Shown here: one piece after another, positions 18,188-27,056 of the stretch
Position numbering within the stretch: position 1 is the first letter of the stretch
Layout of the letters: every line of letters begins with the position of its first letter
NCBI GenBank assembly: GCA_030066685.1
Contig: JASJBF010000029.1
Span: 1 to 64,000 of the forward strand
DNA: 64,000 nucleotides
Direction: 5' to 3'
Source: Kiloniellales bacterium
GTDB taxonomy: Bacteria; Pseudomonadota; Alphaproteobacteria; Kiloniellales; JAKSBE01
Notes under the pieces: generated by a model
Databases searched by the model: none
What the model was told of the DNA's origin: nothing
Seen by the model: the letters and a program-made list of their open reading frames with translations, nothing else
Translations under genes and position numbers: made by a program

Positions 18188-19951
18188 ATGCCGACCTCGA
18201 CGACCATAGAACCGCATCGAATCCAGTCCGCGATCCTCTGTGCCGACGTGCACGGCTACAGTCGACTGATGAGCCAGGACGAAGTCGGGACCTTCGAGCG
18301 GGTGACGAGCGCGATCTCTCTGATTCGGTCGCTGATCGGGGACTACGGCGGCCGGGTGGTCCAGACCTCGGGCGACGGCGTCCTCGCGCTCTTCGAAAGC
18401 TCGAGCCAGGCGCTGCGCTTCGCGATCGAGATCCAGCGGGAGTTCCGAAACGACGCGGTCTGGAACGCCGACGACCGCCCGGTCGCCTTTCGGGTCGGGA
18501 TAAACTTCGGCGAGGTGCTGGGCGGTGATTCCAATATCCAGGGTCACAGCGTCAACATCGCCGCACGCCTCCAGGCCATGGCGCGGCCGGGCGGCATCTG
18601 CATCTCCGGCGCCGTCCAGCGCAGCGCCGACGACATCGTCGGCATCTCCCTGCGGTCGCTGGGCGTCCAGCAGCTCAAGAACATCGCCGATCCCGTCGAG
18701 GTCTTCGCGATCGAGATCAACGGCCAGCGCTCGATCGAGACCCCGCCTCTGCCATCGATGGACCAGCCGCTCGCACCGCCGACCGAGGCCTCTGTCGCGG
18801 TCCTGCCGCTGGAGAACCTTTCGGGCGACCCGGGCGACGGCCATCTCTGCGACGGCATCACCGGCGACATCATCACCAATCTCTCGCGCTTCAGGGACCT
18901 GCTGGTCATCGCCCGGCACTCGGCCTTTCTGTTCAAGAACCAGGACCTGGCGAACGAGCAGATCGGGCAGATGCTGGGCGTCCGCTATATCCTGACGGGG
19001 GGCCTGCAGCGGGCCGGCAGCAAGATCCGGCTCCGGGTCGAGCTCGCCGACGCGGCCTCCGGCCAGGTCGTCTGGTCGGACCGCTACAACGGCGACCTCG
19101 GCGACATCTTCGCCTTCCAGGACGAGGTCACGGACCTCATCGCCGCGCGCCTGGCGATCCAGATCAGCGCCGCGGAGCAGCGCCGTCTGGCCACGAGCCC
19201 GCCGAAGCTCCTCGCCTACGGCCTCAACCTCCGCGGCCAGGAGATGAGCCTCAAGTACAAGAAGGAGGCCAACCTGCACGCCCGCCGCCTCTTCGAGCAA
19301 GCGGTGGAGATCGACCCGGACTATGGCCGGAGCTACGCCGGTCTCTCGCGCACCTTCAATCTTGATTCGTTCTATGCTTGGGTCGATTCACCGGTCTCGG
19401 CTCTCGCGAAAGCCGTGGAACTCGCCAAGACCGCTACCACATACGATAGCCTCGATGCGCGTGGCTACGCGGAGTTGGGATATGCTTATCTCTATAGCAA
19501 GCGTCATGACGAATCCTTGGCCGCATACGAGCGGGCAACGGAACTAAACCCAAATGACGCGGATATTCTCTCGGACATGGGTGATGCGCTGGTTTTTTCG
19601 AACGAGCCTCGTCGTGCCGTCGAGCTTCTAAAACGCGCGATGCGACTGAACCCCTGCTATCCGGACGACTACCTTTGGCATCTCGGAGATGCCTATTTCT
19701 CACTGGGTGACTACGAGCAAACGATAAACACACTCCACAAAATGCAAGATCAGTCAGAAGCCCACCGTTTGCTCGCTGCGAGCTATGCCCATCTGGGCGA
19801 AGGGAAGCAGGCGCGCCATCACGCCAAGGAGGTCATGAGAATCCATCCAAACTTCTCTATCGCCCATTGGGTCACCGTCCCGCCATTTAAGGACGGCATG
19901 CACCAACTGGAAGCACTTATCGAGGGGCTGCGAAAAGCCGGGCTTGAGTAG
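18188..19951 (+). CDS. Class III adenylate/guanylate cyclase with TolB-like and TPR domains
   Basis: 587 residues from the ATG at 18188; an upstream in-frame extension to 18041 lacks family similarity. The cyclase domain (about 12-175) has metal-binding Asp20 in LCADVHGYSRL and Asp63 in TSGDGVLALFE, plus GINFGEVLGGD and VNIAARLQAMA, so it looks catalytically competent. A TolB-like nucleotide-cyclase-associated domain follows (SVAVLPLENLSGD, ITNLSRFRDLLVIARHS, about 198-330), then TPRs to the end. No membrane segment is evident. It is a homologue of the protein at 20890-22242. The last 600 bases are clearly poorer in GC than the first 1150, although the protein similarity to the paralogue continues. 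Confidence 0.92.
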   Translation: MPTSTTIEPHRIQSAILCADVHGYSRLMSQDEVGTFERVTSAISLIRSLIGDYGGRVVQTSGDGVLALFESSSQALRFAIEIQREFRNDAVWNADDRPVAFRVGINFGEVLGGDSNIQGHSVNIAARLQAMARPGGICISGAVQRSADDIVGISLRSLGVQQLKNIADPVEVFAIEINGQRSIETPPLPSMDQPLAPPTEASVAVLPLENLSGDPGDGHLCDGITGDIITNLSRFRDLLVIARHSAFLFKNQDLANEQIGQMLGVRYILTGGLQRAGSKIRLRVELADAASGQVVWSDRYNGDLGDIFAFQDEVTDLIAARLAIQISAAEQRRLATSPPKLLAYGLNLRGQEMSLKYKKEANLHARRLFEQAVEIDPDYGRSYAGLSRTFNLDSFYAWVDSPVSALAKAVELAKTATTYDSLDARGYAELGYAYLYSKRHDESLAAYERATELNPNDADILSDMGDALVFSNEPRRAVELLKRAMRLNPCYPDDYLWHLGDAYFSLGDYEQTINTLHKMQDQSEAHRLLAASYAHLGEGKQARHHAKEVMRIHPNFSIAHWVTVPPFKDGMHQLEALIEGLRKAGLE

Positions 19952-20003
19952 CAGACCTCGGATCAAATCGAGATGCGCTGCAGCCTGTACTCACTGCCCT
20001 GGG

Positions 20004-20606
20004 TCAATCGCTCCAAGGCTTGCCTTGGCTACCCGTAGCCCGCGCCATCTTTCCACTGAAATGGCCCTTGAGACCGTCGGTCCGGAGTTCGCACTCAAGG
20101 AGTATCTCTTCGAAAGTGCCTGCATCGGGATCCAGCCGGATGGAGTGGTCGCCCTTGTCGTAGGACCACACCCGCATATCGTCGGAAAATGAACGGTCCT
20201 GGCTCGCCACGCCGGTTCGGTCGGCATCGGCCGGTGCTCGATCGAGTCGTGAGTACGGCAGATCAGGAGAGGGTCGCGGCGCCTCGGGATCGCTTCCGGG
20301 ACCGTGAACGAGGAACAAGGCCGGTCTCGCCAAGTCGTAGTAGTGGCCCTCGTAGCTGAAGGCGTAAATACGGGCCAGCCTCGCCCCCTCTGCCCTCAAC
20401 TGGGCCTCGAGGAAATTGTTGTCGCCCAATCGCGGCGGCTGCGGCGGCGGTGGGGGTGGCGGATCCGATCCCATGCAGCCTTCCTGTTGCGACGACTTTG
20501 CCGCCGGCTTGCGCAGATCCGGGAGCTTCGCTTGATCGATTTTCAGCTCTTGGAGTTCTCTGCCGTAGAGCAAGACGTTTGTCGGACTGAGTAGCGTTTC
20601 GACCAC
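20004..20606 (-). CDS. Hypothetical protein with polyproline stretch
   Basis: 200 residues from a GTG at 20606 with AAGGGGG about 7 bases upstream. Residues 47-58 are almost all proline (DPPPPPPPQPP). The second half mixes charged and aromatic residues (IYAFSYEGHYYDLARPALFLVHG, DMRVWSYDKGDHSIRLD) and looks like a compact beta-rich domain. No signal peptide and no known motif. It lies between the two TolB-like/TPR genes on the opposite strand and is convergent with the cyclase. I do not recognise the family; coding is supported by the ribosome site and the ordered composition. Confidence 0.6.
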   Translation of the reverse strand: MVETLLSPTNVLLYGRELQELKIDQAKLPDLRKPAAKSSQQEGCMGSDPPPPPPPQPPRLGDNNFLEAQLRAEGARLARIYAFSYEGHYYDLARPALFLVHGPGSDPEAPRPSPDLPYSRLDRAPADADRTGVASQDRSFSDDMRVWSYDKGDHSIRLDPDAGTFEEILLECELRTDGLKGHFSGKMARATGSQGKPWSD

Positions 20607-20889
20607 AGTTTCGTTCCCCCTTGAAGAGCTGACAGTTACGAATGCCTGCCTTGGATCTCAAGTTGCCACGCTGGCACGTCGCGGCAACCAGGGTCTGGCA
20701 CAATTCACGCAGGACGACCGCCGTTAAACGCGCCGGGCGCAGCAAGACCTGATCTTGTCATGCAGGAATCGTCCCCCCGCAGGAGCAATTGCTCGCGGCG
20801 AAACTTAGCCGTATTCGACCGAACTCCGCAATGGGTTGCTGTCCGAGACTCCGGAAACTTGGCTCGAGGCTCGACGAAAGCCGCCAGCC

Positions 20890-22242
20890 ATGCCCGAGGT
20901 TGACTTTCGCGGCACGGCACCCGATCTCCGATACCCGATCGCCACCTGGAAAAGCGACTGTGCGCAAGCCTTGGATATCCGCTTAGGATTGGTCGGTGCT
21001 AGGCTCGCCTATGTTTCAGATCGCTCAGGTAGGGTAGTCGTGCCGCTCGACCATCACCCCTTGCCGCCGCTGACCGACGCCTCCGTGGCCGTCCTGCCCC
21101 TGGACAACCTTTCGGGCGACCCGCGCGACAGCCACCTCTGCAAGGGTATTGCCGGCGACATCATCACCAACCTCTCGCGGTTTCGCGACCTGCTGGTCAT
21201 CGCCCGGCACTCGGCCTTTCTCTTGAAAAACCTAAACGTCGCGAATGCAGAGATCGGGCGGCGGCTCGGCGTGCGCTATCTCCTGACCGGCGCCCTGCAA
21301 AGGAGCGGGAGCCGGATTCGCTTCCAAGCGACGCTGACCGAGGCCGCTTCCGGGCATGTTGTCTGGTCGGATCGTCACCTTGGCGACCTCGGCGACGTCT
21401 TCGCCTTCCAGGATGAGGTCGCGGACCTCGTCACCGCGCGCCTCGCCGTTCGAATCCGTGACGCGGAGCGCCGTCGGCTCTCGGCCCACCCGCCGGCCGT
21501 GCTCGTCTACGGCCTGAACCTTCGGGGCCAGGAACTGAGCCTGAAGTACGAGAAGGACGCCAACCGGCAGGCCCGCCGCCTTTTCGAGCGGGCGATCAAG
21601 ATCGATCCGGAATACGGGCGGAGCTACGCAGGTTTGTCGCGCAGCTTCAACCTCGACGCCTTCTATGCCTGGGCGGAATCGCCGGAGTCGGCCCTGGATC
21701 GCGCTCTGTCACTGGCCAAGATCGCGACGCTGCACGACAGCCACGATGCGCGCGGCTTCGCGGAACTCGGCTACGCCTATCTCTACGGTAAGCGGCACGC
21801 CGAATCCCTCGCCGCCTACGAACGTGCGGTCGCATTGAATGCGAACGATGCCGATGTCCTTTCGGAGATGGCCGACGCGCTGGCCTATGCAGACCAAGCC
21901 GAACGCGCGCTCGACCTCCTGGCGCGCGCGATGCGGCTCAATCCTCTCTACCCGGACGACTATCTGTGGCATCTGGCCGACGCCCACTTCATTCTCAGCG
22001 ACTACGAGCAGGCGATCGAAGCGCTCCACAGGATGCAGGATCAATCGGAAGCCCACCGTCTGCTGGCAGCCTGCCACGCATTATTGGGTAACAGGGCGGA
22101 CGCGCGACGGCACGCCGAAGAGGTCTTGAGAATTCACCCGAACTTCTCCATCGGCCATTGGGGCGAGGCCGCGCCACACAAACAGGACGCGCCTCAGCGG
22201 CAAATCTTTATCGACGGCCTGAGATTGGCCGGGCTCAGGTGA
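20890..22242 (+). CDS. TolB-like/TPR protein, paralogue of the cyclase lacking the cyclase domain
   Basis: 450 residues from ATG 20890; a TTG at 20836 and later GTG codons are alternatives, and the first 55 residues match nothing I know. From residue about 58 (SVAVLPLDNLSGD) it aligns along its whole length with the C-terminal two thirds of the 18188-19951 protein, sharing ITNLSRFRDLLVIARHSAF, VYGLNLRGQEL and RRLFERAIKIDPEYGRSYAG. Four or more TPR units follow. The cyclase domain is absent, so it cannot make cyclic nucleotides itself. It may be a decoy, a partner or an independent signalling scaffold. Confidence 0.85.
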   Translation: MPEVDFRGTAPDLRYPIATWKSDCAQALDIRLGLVGARLAYVSDRSGRVVVPLDHHPLPPLTDASVAVLPLDNLSGDPRDSHLCKGIAGDIITNLSRFRDLLVIARHSAFLLKNLNVANAEIGRRLGVRYLLTGALQRSGSRIRFQATLTEAASGHVVWSDRHLGDLGDVFAFQDEVADLVTARLAVRIRDAERRRLSAHPPAVLVYGLNLRGQELSLKYEKDANRQARRLFERAIKIDPEYGRSYAGLSRSFNLDAFYAWAESPESALDRALSLAKIATLHDSHDARGFAELGYAYLYGKRHAESLAAYERAVALNANDADVLSEMADALAYADQAERALDLLARAMRLNPLYPDDYLWHLADAHFILSDYEQAIEALHRMQDQSEAHRLLAACHALLGNRADARRHAEEVLRIHPNFSIGHWGEAAPHKQDAPQRQIFIDGLRLAGLR

Positions 22243-22303
22243 GCCGAGAGGCCGAGGCTGCGAGGGTGGGCAGGCCGCCCGGCCCGGCCCTTTCGGCACG
22301 CCG

Positions 22304-23659
22304 TCAGCGGCCTTGCCGGGCCAAGCGCCAGCGTTCGCGGTAGGAAAGCCGGGGACGCGCGGGTTGGTCTTCGGGCGTCAAGGTTCGGGCCGAGAAGGCA
22401 TGGCTGCGCCCGTCCGGCGGGGCGAGGCGTGGACCGACGGTGACGGCGTCGATCTCGCGCCAGCCGAAATTCTTCTTGATGATCCGCCCGTAGCGGCCGC
22501 CGCTGAGCTTGCGATCGACGTCGAGCAGCAGCGTGCCGACGTCGATGTAGTTCAGGTGGTGCGGCGGCAGACGGCCCCAGGTCCTGGCCAGGGCCACGCC
22601 CAGATAGTCGCGCGCATCCAGCAGGGCCCGGCGAAATCCCGCAGGGTTCTCCGCATAGGCCTCGTCGAAATACGACTGGATCAGATCTGCGCCTTCGGGG
22701 TGACGTTCCAGCCGGTCCGCCAGGTCCTCGACCTCTCCGCTGATCAGCTCCCGATCCAGGAGTTCTTCGTGGAAGACGTCGACGAAGATGTCGAACATCG
22801 CCCCGGTCAGGGGTTCCGAAAGGTCGTGCTCGTCCGACCAGCCTTCGGCGAAGGCGGAGAGCTTCACCGCGTTGCTGGCCAGGCGGATCTGGTCGTTCTG
22901 CGACAGCTCGCCGAAGCGATTGAGCCGATTGTAGGTGTAGAGATTGCCCCGGCTGTTCTCCAGCAGCCCGTCGACCAGAGAGTCGAAGTGCAGGACCGAC
23001 AGGAGCGCGACCAGATCGGCCGCGGACTCGTGGAATCCATAGTACTCGCCCACCTCGGTGTCGGGGTAGGGAATCCCGATCGCGGCGTAGATGATCAGGT
23101 GGCCGACTTCATGGGCGATGATGTCGAAGTTCGAGCTGAAGGGCTGCAGCTTTCCGTCCTCGCCGAGATCCGCCCCGAGCTCCAGGAAGCCGAAGCCCGC
23201 CTGGGCGTTGTCGAAGTGCGGGAAGAGAGAGATCTCGAGCCGGTCGTGGTCGCGCCCGAAGTGCCACTCGACGGGACGGCCAAAGTAACCCTCCCATACA
23301 TCGAGAACGAAGCGTACGGCACCGAAGGCGTGCGCCGCCTCGAACTGTGGCGTGCCGGGTTCGAGGTGATCAAAATGCCCCTGTTGGCTCGGCTCGGCCG
23401 GCGGCTGTGTCTGGCCGTTCCACGGCGGGAGGTAAAGGCGGACGTCGCCCCGGGCGCCTTGATGAAAGCCGTAAGGCCGCGGCTTGCCCACGGGATCGAC
23501 GACGAACATCCGGTCATCGGAGGGTCCGGGTCCAAGGCTCCGGGCCGGGGAGGACACCCAGACCGTCTCGGGCTCGCCCCCGGGATCCAGGAAGGGGGCC
23601 TGAGGGAAAAGCCTGAACCTGGTGCCCTCAGTTCTTAAGTCTCGGATGTCGCGCCACAT
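22304..23659 (-). CDS. Thermolysin-like (gluzincin) zinc metallopeptidase
   Basis: 451 residues from GTG 23659. Zinc site: HEVGH at 183-187 with the third ligand E211 in GFHESAADLVAL, a spacing and sequence like thermolysin (HExxH ... E in a NE/HExxxD helix). The preceding lobe (AHAFGAVRFVLDVWEGYFG) resembles the thermolysin N-terminal lobe. There is no signal peptide, so it is probably cytosolic, unlike secreted M4 enzymes. The start overlaps the YcaO-TfuA gene by 32 bases, so the two are co-translated. By context it may cleave a peptide processed by the YcaO-TfuA protein; that is inference. A downstream start is possible. Confidence 0.85.
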   Translation of the reverse strand: MWRDIRDLRTEGTRFRLFPQAPFLDPGGEPETVWVSSPARSLGPGPSDDRMFVVDPVGKPRPYGFHQGARGDVRLYLPPWNGQTQPPAEPSQQGHFDHLEPGTPQFEAAHAFGAVRFVLDVWEGYFGRPVEWHFGRDHDRLEISLFPHFDNAQAGFGFLELGADLGEDGKLQPFSSNFDIIAHEVGHLIIYAAIGIPYPDTEVGEYYGFHESAADLVALLSVLHFDSLVDGLLENSRGNLYTYNRLNRFGELSQNDQIRLASNAVKLSAFAEGWSDEHDLSEPLTGAMFDIFVDVFHEELLDRELISGEVEDLADRLERHPEGADLIQSYFDEAYAENPAGFRRALLDARDYLGVALARTWGRLPPHHLNYIDVGTLLLDVDRKLSGGRYGRIIKKNFGWREIDAVTVGPRLAPPDGRSHAFSARTLTPEDQPARPRLSYRERWRLARQGR

Positions 23660-26393
23660 CGCCGACTAGGTCTTCCACCGGCTCGCCGCTCGCATCGGGA
23701 TTCCGCCCCCCAGTTCCGCCCCCTCCGGCATGGCGCCAATATAGGTAGTCTCGGGTTATCAGGCGATAGAATTCATCGAGACTGCCCAGCCCGAGTCCCT
23801 CCACGAAGCCGGACAGGTCTTCGGGAACGGGCCCCTCGACCCGCGTGCCGAAGTACCAGCGCAGCAGCGCCGGCACCCGCTTCTCCCTATCGATGACCGA
23901 ATCGTCGAGGAGGCTGCCCGAGAAGACGTCCTCGGGCCGCGGATCCTCGTAGCCGAGTTGCTGGACCAGATCGCGCTTCTCACGGGCGCGCTGCGCCAGC
24001 GCGGCATAGCGCCCGGTCAGGCGAAGCTGGTTCAGCATCTCCGCTTCGAGCCCCGGCCAGGACGAAAGGCTCAAGCCTTTTCGCTTGCCTTCCTCCGCCA
24101 TCAGGCGGTCGAACGCCGACGGCGAGAGGTCGTTCTCCTGGCACCAGCGCTGAACGTCGCTGAGCTTGAAAAGCCTGCGCGCCCGGCGAAAGGCCTCGAA
24201 GGCGTCCTTCCGCGGGTCACCCGCCCCCGAGTCGGCTTTGCGCTCGGCCTCGCGCAGCGCGAGAAGGCGAAGCGCGGCCGCGTCCCGCAGGGCCCCGTAG
24301 TCCGCCGGCTCCAGGCGCGCTTCGTCCAGAAGCCAGGGTGCAAGCTCGGCGTCGACCGGGGATCGGCCAGCCAGCATTGCCTCGTCGAGAGCGCTGAGCC
24401 AGAGCTCCGAGCTTTCAAGCTCGAACTTGGGCTCGAAGGGCGGCGGGTCGCCTGCGAGGAAGCGGGCCATCTCGCCCAGCATCTCGAGGGCGTCGTCGCG
24501 CTTGAGATCGACCTTCGCCTGCCGCCGCCAGCAGTCGAGCGCCGCGATCTCCTCTTCGGGAAGCCCGCGCGCACGTCCTTCGGCCAAGAGCCCGTCCCAG
24601 CTGCGGTCCTGATAAAAGCTGGCCTTGGCGATCGAGGTCAGGAGCGCGGCGGCCTCCGCGCCGAGAATCCCCTCTTCGGCCGCCCTGCGAATCGCCTCGC
24701 GGAGGCAGATCATGGCCTCGCTCAGCGGCCGGAAGCCCATCTCAGGCGGGCCGTGCAGAACCGCGACCTCGTCGTCGTCCTCCAGCGCCCCGTCCCGGAA
24801 GGCCTCGAAGATCCGGCCGACGCCGCGCATCCCGAAGCCGTATAGCTCGGAAGCCCGGAGCGCGCCCATGCTGCCCGCACCGAAGACATGGATGCCCTGC
24901 TGCATCGCCCAGAGGATTTCCTTGTGCCAGGGGGCCGGCGTTCCATCGAAAAAGCCGTCGACGATGCCGATCGCTCTGGGCTTCGCCTGTGCGATCCAGA
25001 GCACGTCGCCTTGGCGCGCGGGGGGCAGGGCGGTCATCGCGAAACGGTCCTCGATCTCGGACGCGTTCAAGCTCGGACCGGCGAAGACGTAGGCCTCGGA
25101 GCGATCCGGGACTCCGCGGCGCAGCGGCCGCGGCGCGGCCTCCTCCTCTGCCGCCTCCTCCGTCCCGCAGCGCAATCCGGGGACGACGACCCGCACGACG
25201 GGCAGGCCGACCTCCGGCTTGGTCAGATCCACGACGGCGACTTCCTTCAACCCGACCGCTTCGAGCGATTCGAGGATGTGAGCGATGTCCTCCTCGAAGC
25301 TCGGCGCGTCATGGCTCGGCACCTTGGAGAAATCCCGCGCTGCCGGGCCTTCCGCGATCAGCCCGAGCGCCAATTCGGACCTTCGGCGTCGGCGTTCGCT
25401 CTCGAACTCGGCGGGTGACATGTCGTCGCGCGCGGCGGCAATGTAGGTTGCGCGCACCTGAGCCGCCTCGGTCAGCGCCCGGATCAGGGCGGTGCCCCGG
25501 TCCGGATGGCATCCGGCCCCCCGGGCGGAATGGAAGACCTCGCCCCTGGCATCGGCGATCAGGCATTCGAAGGCGGCAATTCCGATCTCCGTGGTTGTGT
25601 CCCAGACGGCGAAGGAGATCTCGGCTCGCCTGAAGGTCTCGAGCAGCGCCTTGCAGTCCTCCTGGTCGATGCTCGCCGGGTCGATCCGCCGGCCAATGCG
25701 CGCCCGGCGCCCCAGCAGCGACCACGCAGCAGTCGCCTCGCGTTCGATCACCTCGCACAGGCCGTGGCAGACCGCTTCCGCCATGTCGTTGCCGCTTGCC
25801 AAGCCGTTGGTGGTCGCCAGAAAGGTGCCGGCCCCCGGCGGGCGCTGCCGCGTGTAGTCCGCGGACACGAGCTCGTAGGGCACACAGACCCCGGCTGCCG
25901 AAAAGAGCTCCTGCCCTTCGACCCAGAGCAGCTTGCGGCCCCGGTCGAGGCGGCTGCCTTGCGGACGTGGCAAGGTCTCCAGATCGATCACCCTGCGCCG
26001 GGCGGCCAGATCTCTCGGGCTGGCGAAGACGACCGGGTTGTCGACCCGCTCGGCATGGTGCAGCTCGATCGCCTCCATCACACCCGAAGCCTTCGCGGCG
26101 GCCAGGGACAGCCCCTTCCCCTGCGAGACCGAAACCGAGCGGGCGTTCGGGCGGACCACCATGACGACCGGAACGCCGATCCGGTCGAGCCCGGTGACGT
26201 TGGCGACCCGTGTGATTCCCATGCCGGGCAAAAAGGGAGCGGCGCGCGCCAGGGTCTCATCCGGCGCCAGCGAGCGGTGCGTGCCCTGCAGGAAGCGCTT
26301 CGGGGTCCTGGACCCGAGATCCAGGAAAACGGCAGCCGCGCTATCGCTGTCCGACACCCTGCGCCCCGCTACGCATCCAGTTTGAGCCCCCAC
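23628..26393 (-). CDS. YcaO-TfuA fusion protein (predicted peptide-backbone thioamidation/cyclodehydration)
   Basis: 921 residues in one frame. YcaO domain at about 70-415: SGVMEAIELHHAE (103-115), NDMAEAVCHGLCEVIERE (202-219) and RALTEAAQVR (305-314) carry the ATP/Mg-binding Glu and Arg positions. A Glu-rich linker follows, then a TfuA core at about 434-560 (YVFAGPSLNASEI, GIVDGFFDG, FGAGSMGALRASEL). The remaining roughly 350 residues are helical and not assigned. YcaO enzymes activate peptide backbones with ATP; with TfuA they are linked to thioamide formation and trifolitoxin synthesis. Fusion into one chain fixes their stoichiometry. No precursor peptide is seen nearby. GTG 26393 is used; GTG 26357 is an alternative start. 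Confidence 0.92.
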   Translation of the reverse strand: MGAQTGCVAGRRVSDSDSAAAVFLDLGSRTPKRFLQGTHRSLAPDETLARAAPFLPGMGITRVANVTGLDRIGVPVVMVVRPNARSVSVSQGKGLSLAAAKASGVMEAIELHHAERVDNPVVFASPRDLAARRRVIDLETLPRPQGSRLDRGRKLLWVEGQELFSAAGVCVPYELVSADYTRQRPPGAGTFLATTNGLASGNDMAEAVCHGLCEVIEREATAAWSLLGRRARIGRRIDPASIDQEDCKALLETFRRAEISFAVWDTTTEIGIAAFECLIADARGEVFHSARGAGCHPDRGTALIRALTEAAQVRATYIAAARDDMSPAEFESERRRRRSELALGLIAEGPAARDFSKVPSHDAPSFEEDIAHILESLEAVGLKEVAVVDLTKPEVGLPVVRVVVPGLRCGTEEAAEEEAAPRPLRRGVPDRSEAYVFAGPSLNASEIEDRFAMTALPPARQGDVLWIAQAKPRAIGIVDGFFDGTPAPWHKEILWAMQQGIHVFGAGSMGALRASELYGFGMRGVGRIFEAFRDGALEDDDEVAVLHGPPEMGFRPLSEAMICLREAIRRAAEEGILGAEAAALLTSIAKASFYQDRSWDGLLAEGRARGLPEEEIAALDCWRRQAKVDLKRDDALEMLGEMARFLAGDPPPFEPKFELESSELWLSALDEAMLAGRSPVDAELAPWLLDEARLEPADYGALRDAAALRLLALREAERKADSGAGDPRKDAFEAFRRARRLFKLSDVQRWCQENDLSPSAFDRLMAEEGKRKGLSLSSWPGLEAEMLNQLRLTGRYAALAQRAREKRDLVQQLGYEDPRPEDVFSGSLLDDSVIDREKRVPALLRWYFGTRVEGPVPEDLSGFVEGLGLGSLDEFYRLITRDYLYWRHAGGGGTGGRNPDASGEPVEDLVGDVARHPRLKN

Positions 26394-26520
26394 GCTTGAC
26401 CTGCGGCCTTCTGCGATGGCCGCGCTCTGCGCGCCCGAGCCGAACCCGCCAAGAGGAGGACTTTAGCCCGCAGGGCGCAAACGGCAACTGCGTGGAAATC
26501 CGTTCAGGATCAGGCCGGGC

Positions 26521-26982
26521 CTAGCCCTTGTCCCGCAGCAGGCGCGCCTTCTCGCGCTCCCAGTCACGGCGCTTCTCGGTTTCGCGCTTGTCGGCCTTTT
26601 TCTTGCCGCGGGCGATGCCGAGCTCGCACTTGGCGAAGCCGCGGTCGTTGAAATAGATCTTCAGCGGCACCAGGGTGACCCCCTCGCGCTGGATCTGGCC
26701 GATCAGCCGGGCGATCTCCCGCCGCTTGAGCAAGAGCTTGCGCGGCCGCTTGGGCTCGTGGCCCTCGCGGGCGGCCGGCGCGTACTCCGAGAAATGCGCG
26801 TTGATCAGCCAGATCTCGCCCTCCCGCTCGCGGGCGTAGGCCTCCTTGATCGAGACCTTGCCGGCGCGCAGGGCCTTGACCTCCGAGCCCGTCAGCATCA
26901 GGCCAGCCTCGATTGAGCTCTCGATGAGGTAGTCATGACGGGCACGGCGGTTCTGCGCCGCGATCCTGAGGGGCTCTGACAT
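26521..26982 (-). CDS. smpB: SsrA-binding protein
   Basis: 153 residues. [18 protein letters not shown] at the N terminus, [16 protein letters not shown] and the basic C-terminal tail ([17 protein letters not shown]) are typical. SmpB binds tmRNA and delivers it to stalled ribosomes for trans-translation. It lies downstream of dapA and the LysE gene in the same direction; dapA-smpB linkage is common in alphaproteobacteria. No tmRNA gene was recognised in the window. Confidence 0.97.
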   Translation of the reverse strand: MSEPLRIAAQNRRARHDYLIESSIEAGLMLTGSEVKALRAGKVSIKEAYAREREGEIWLINAHFSEYAPAAREGHEPKRPRKLLLKRREIARLIGQIQREGVTLVPLKIYFNDRGFAKCELGIARGKKKADKRETEKRRDWEREKARLLRDKG

Positions 26983-27056
26983 GTCGCGCTATCCACTTGG
27001 GGCGCTTTTACTAGCGGGAGAGGCCGGGGAAGTCACGTCCCGCGTCGCTCACCCTA

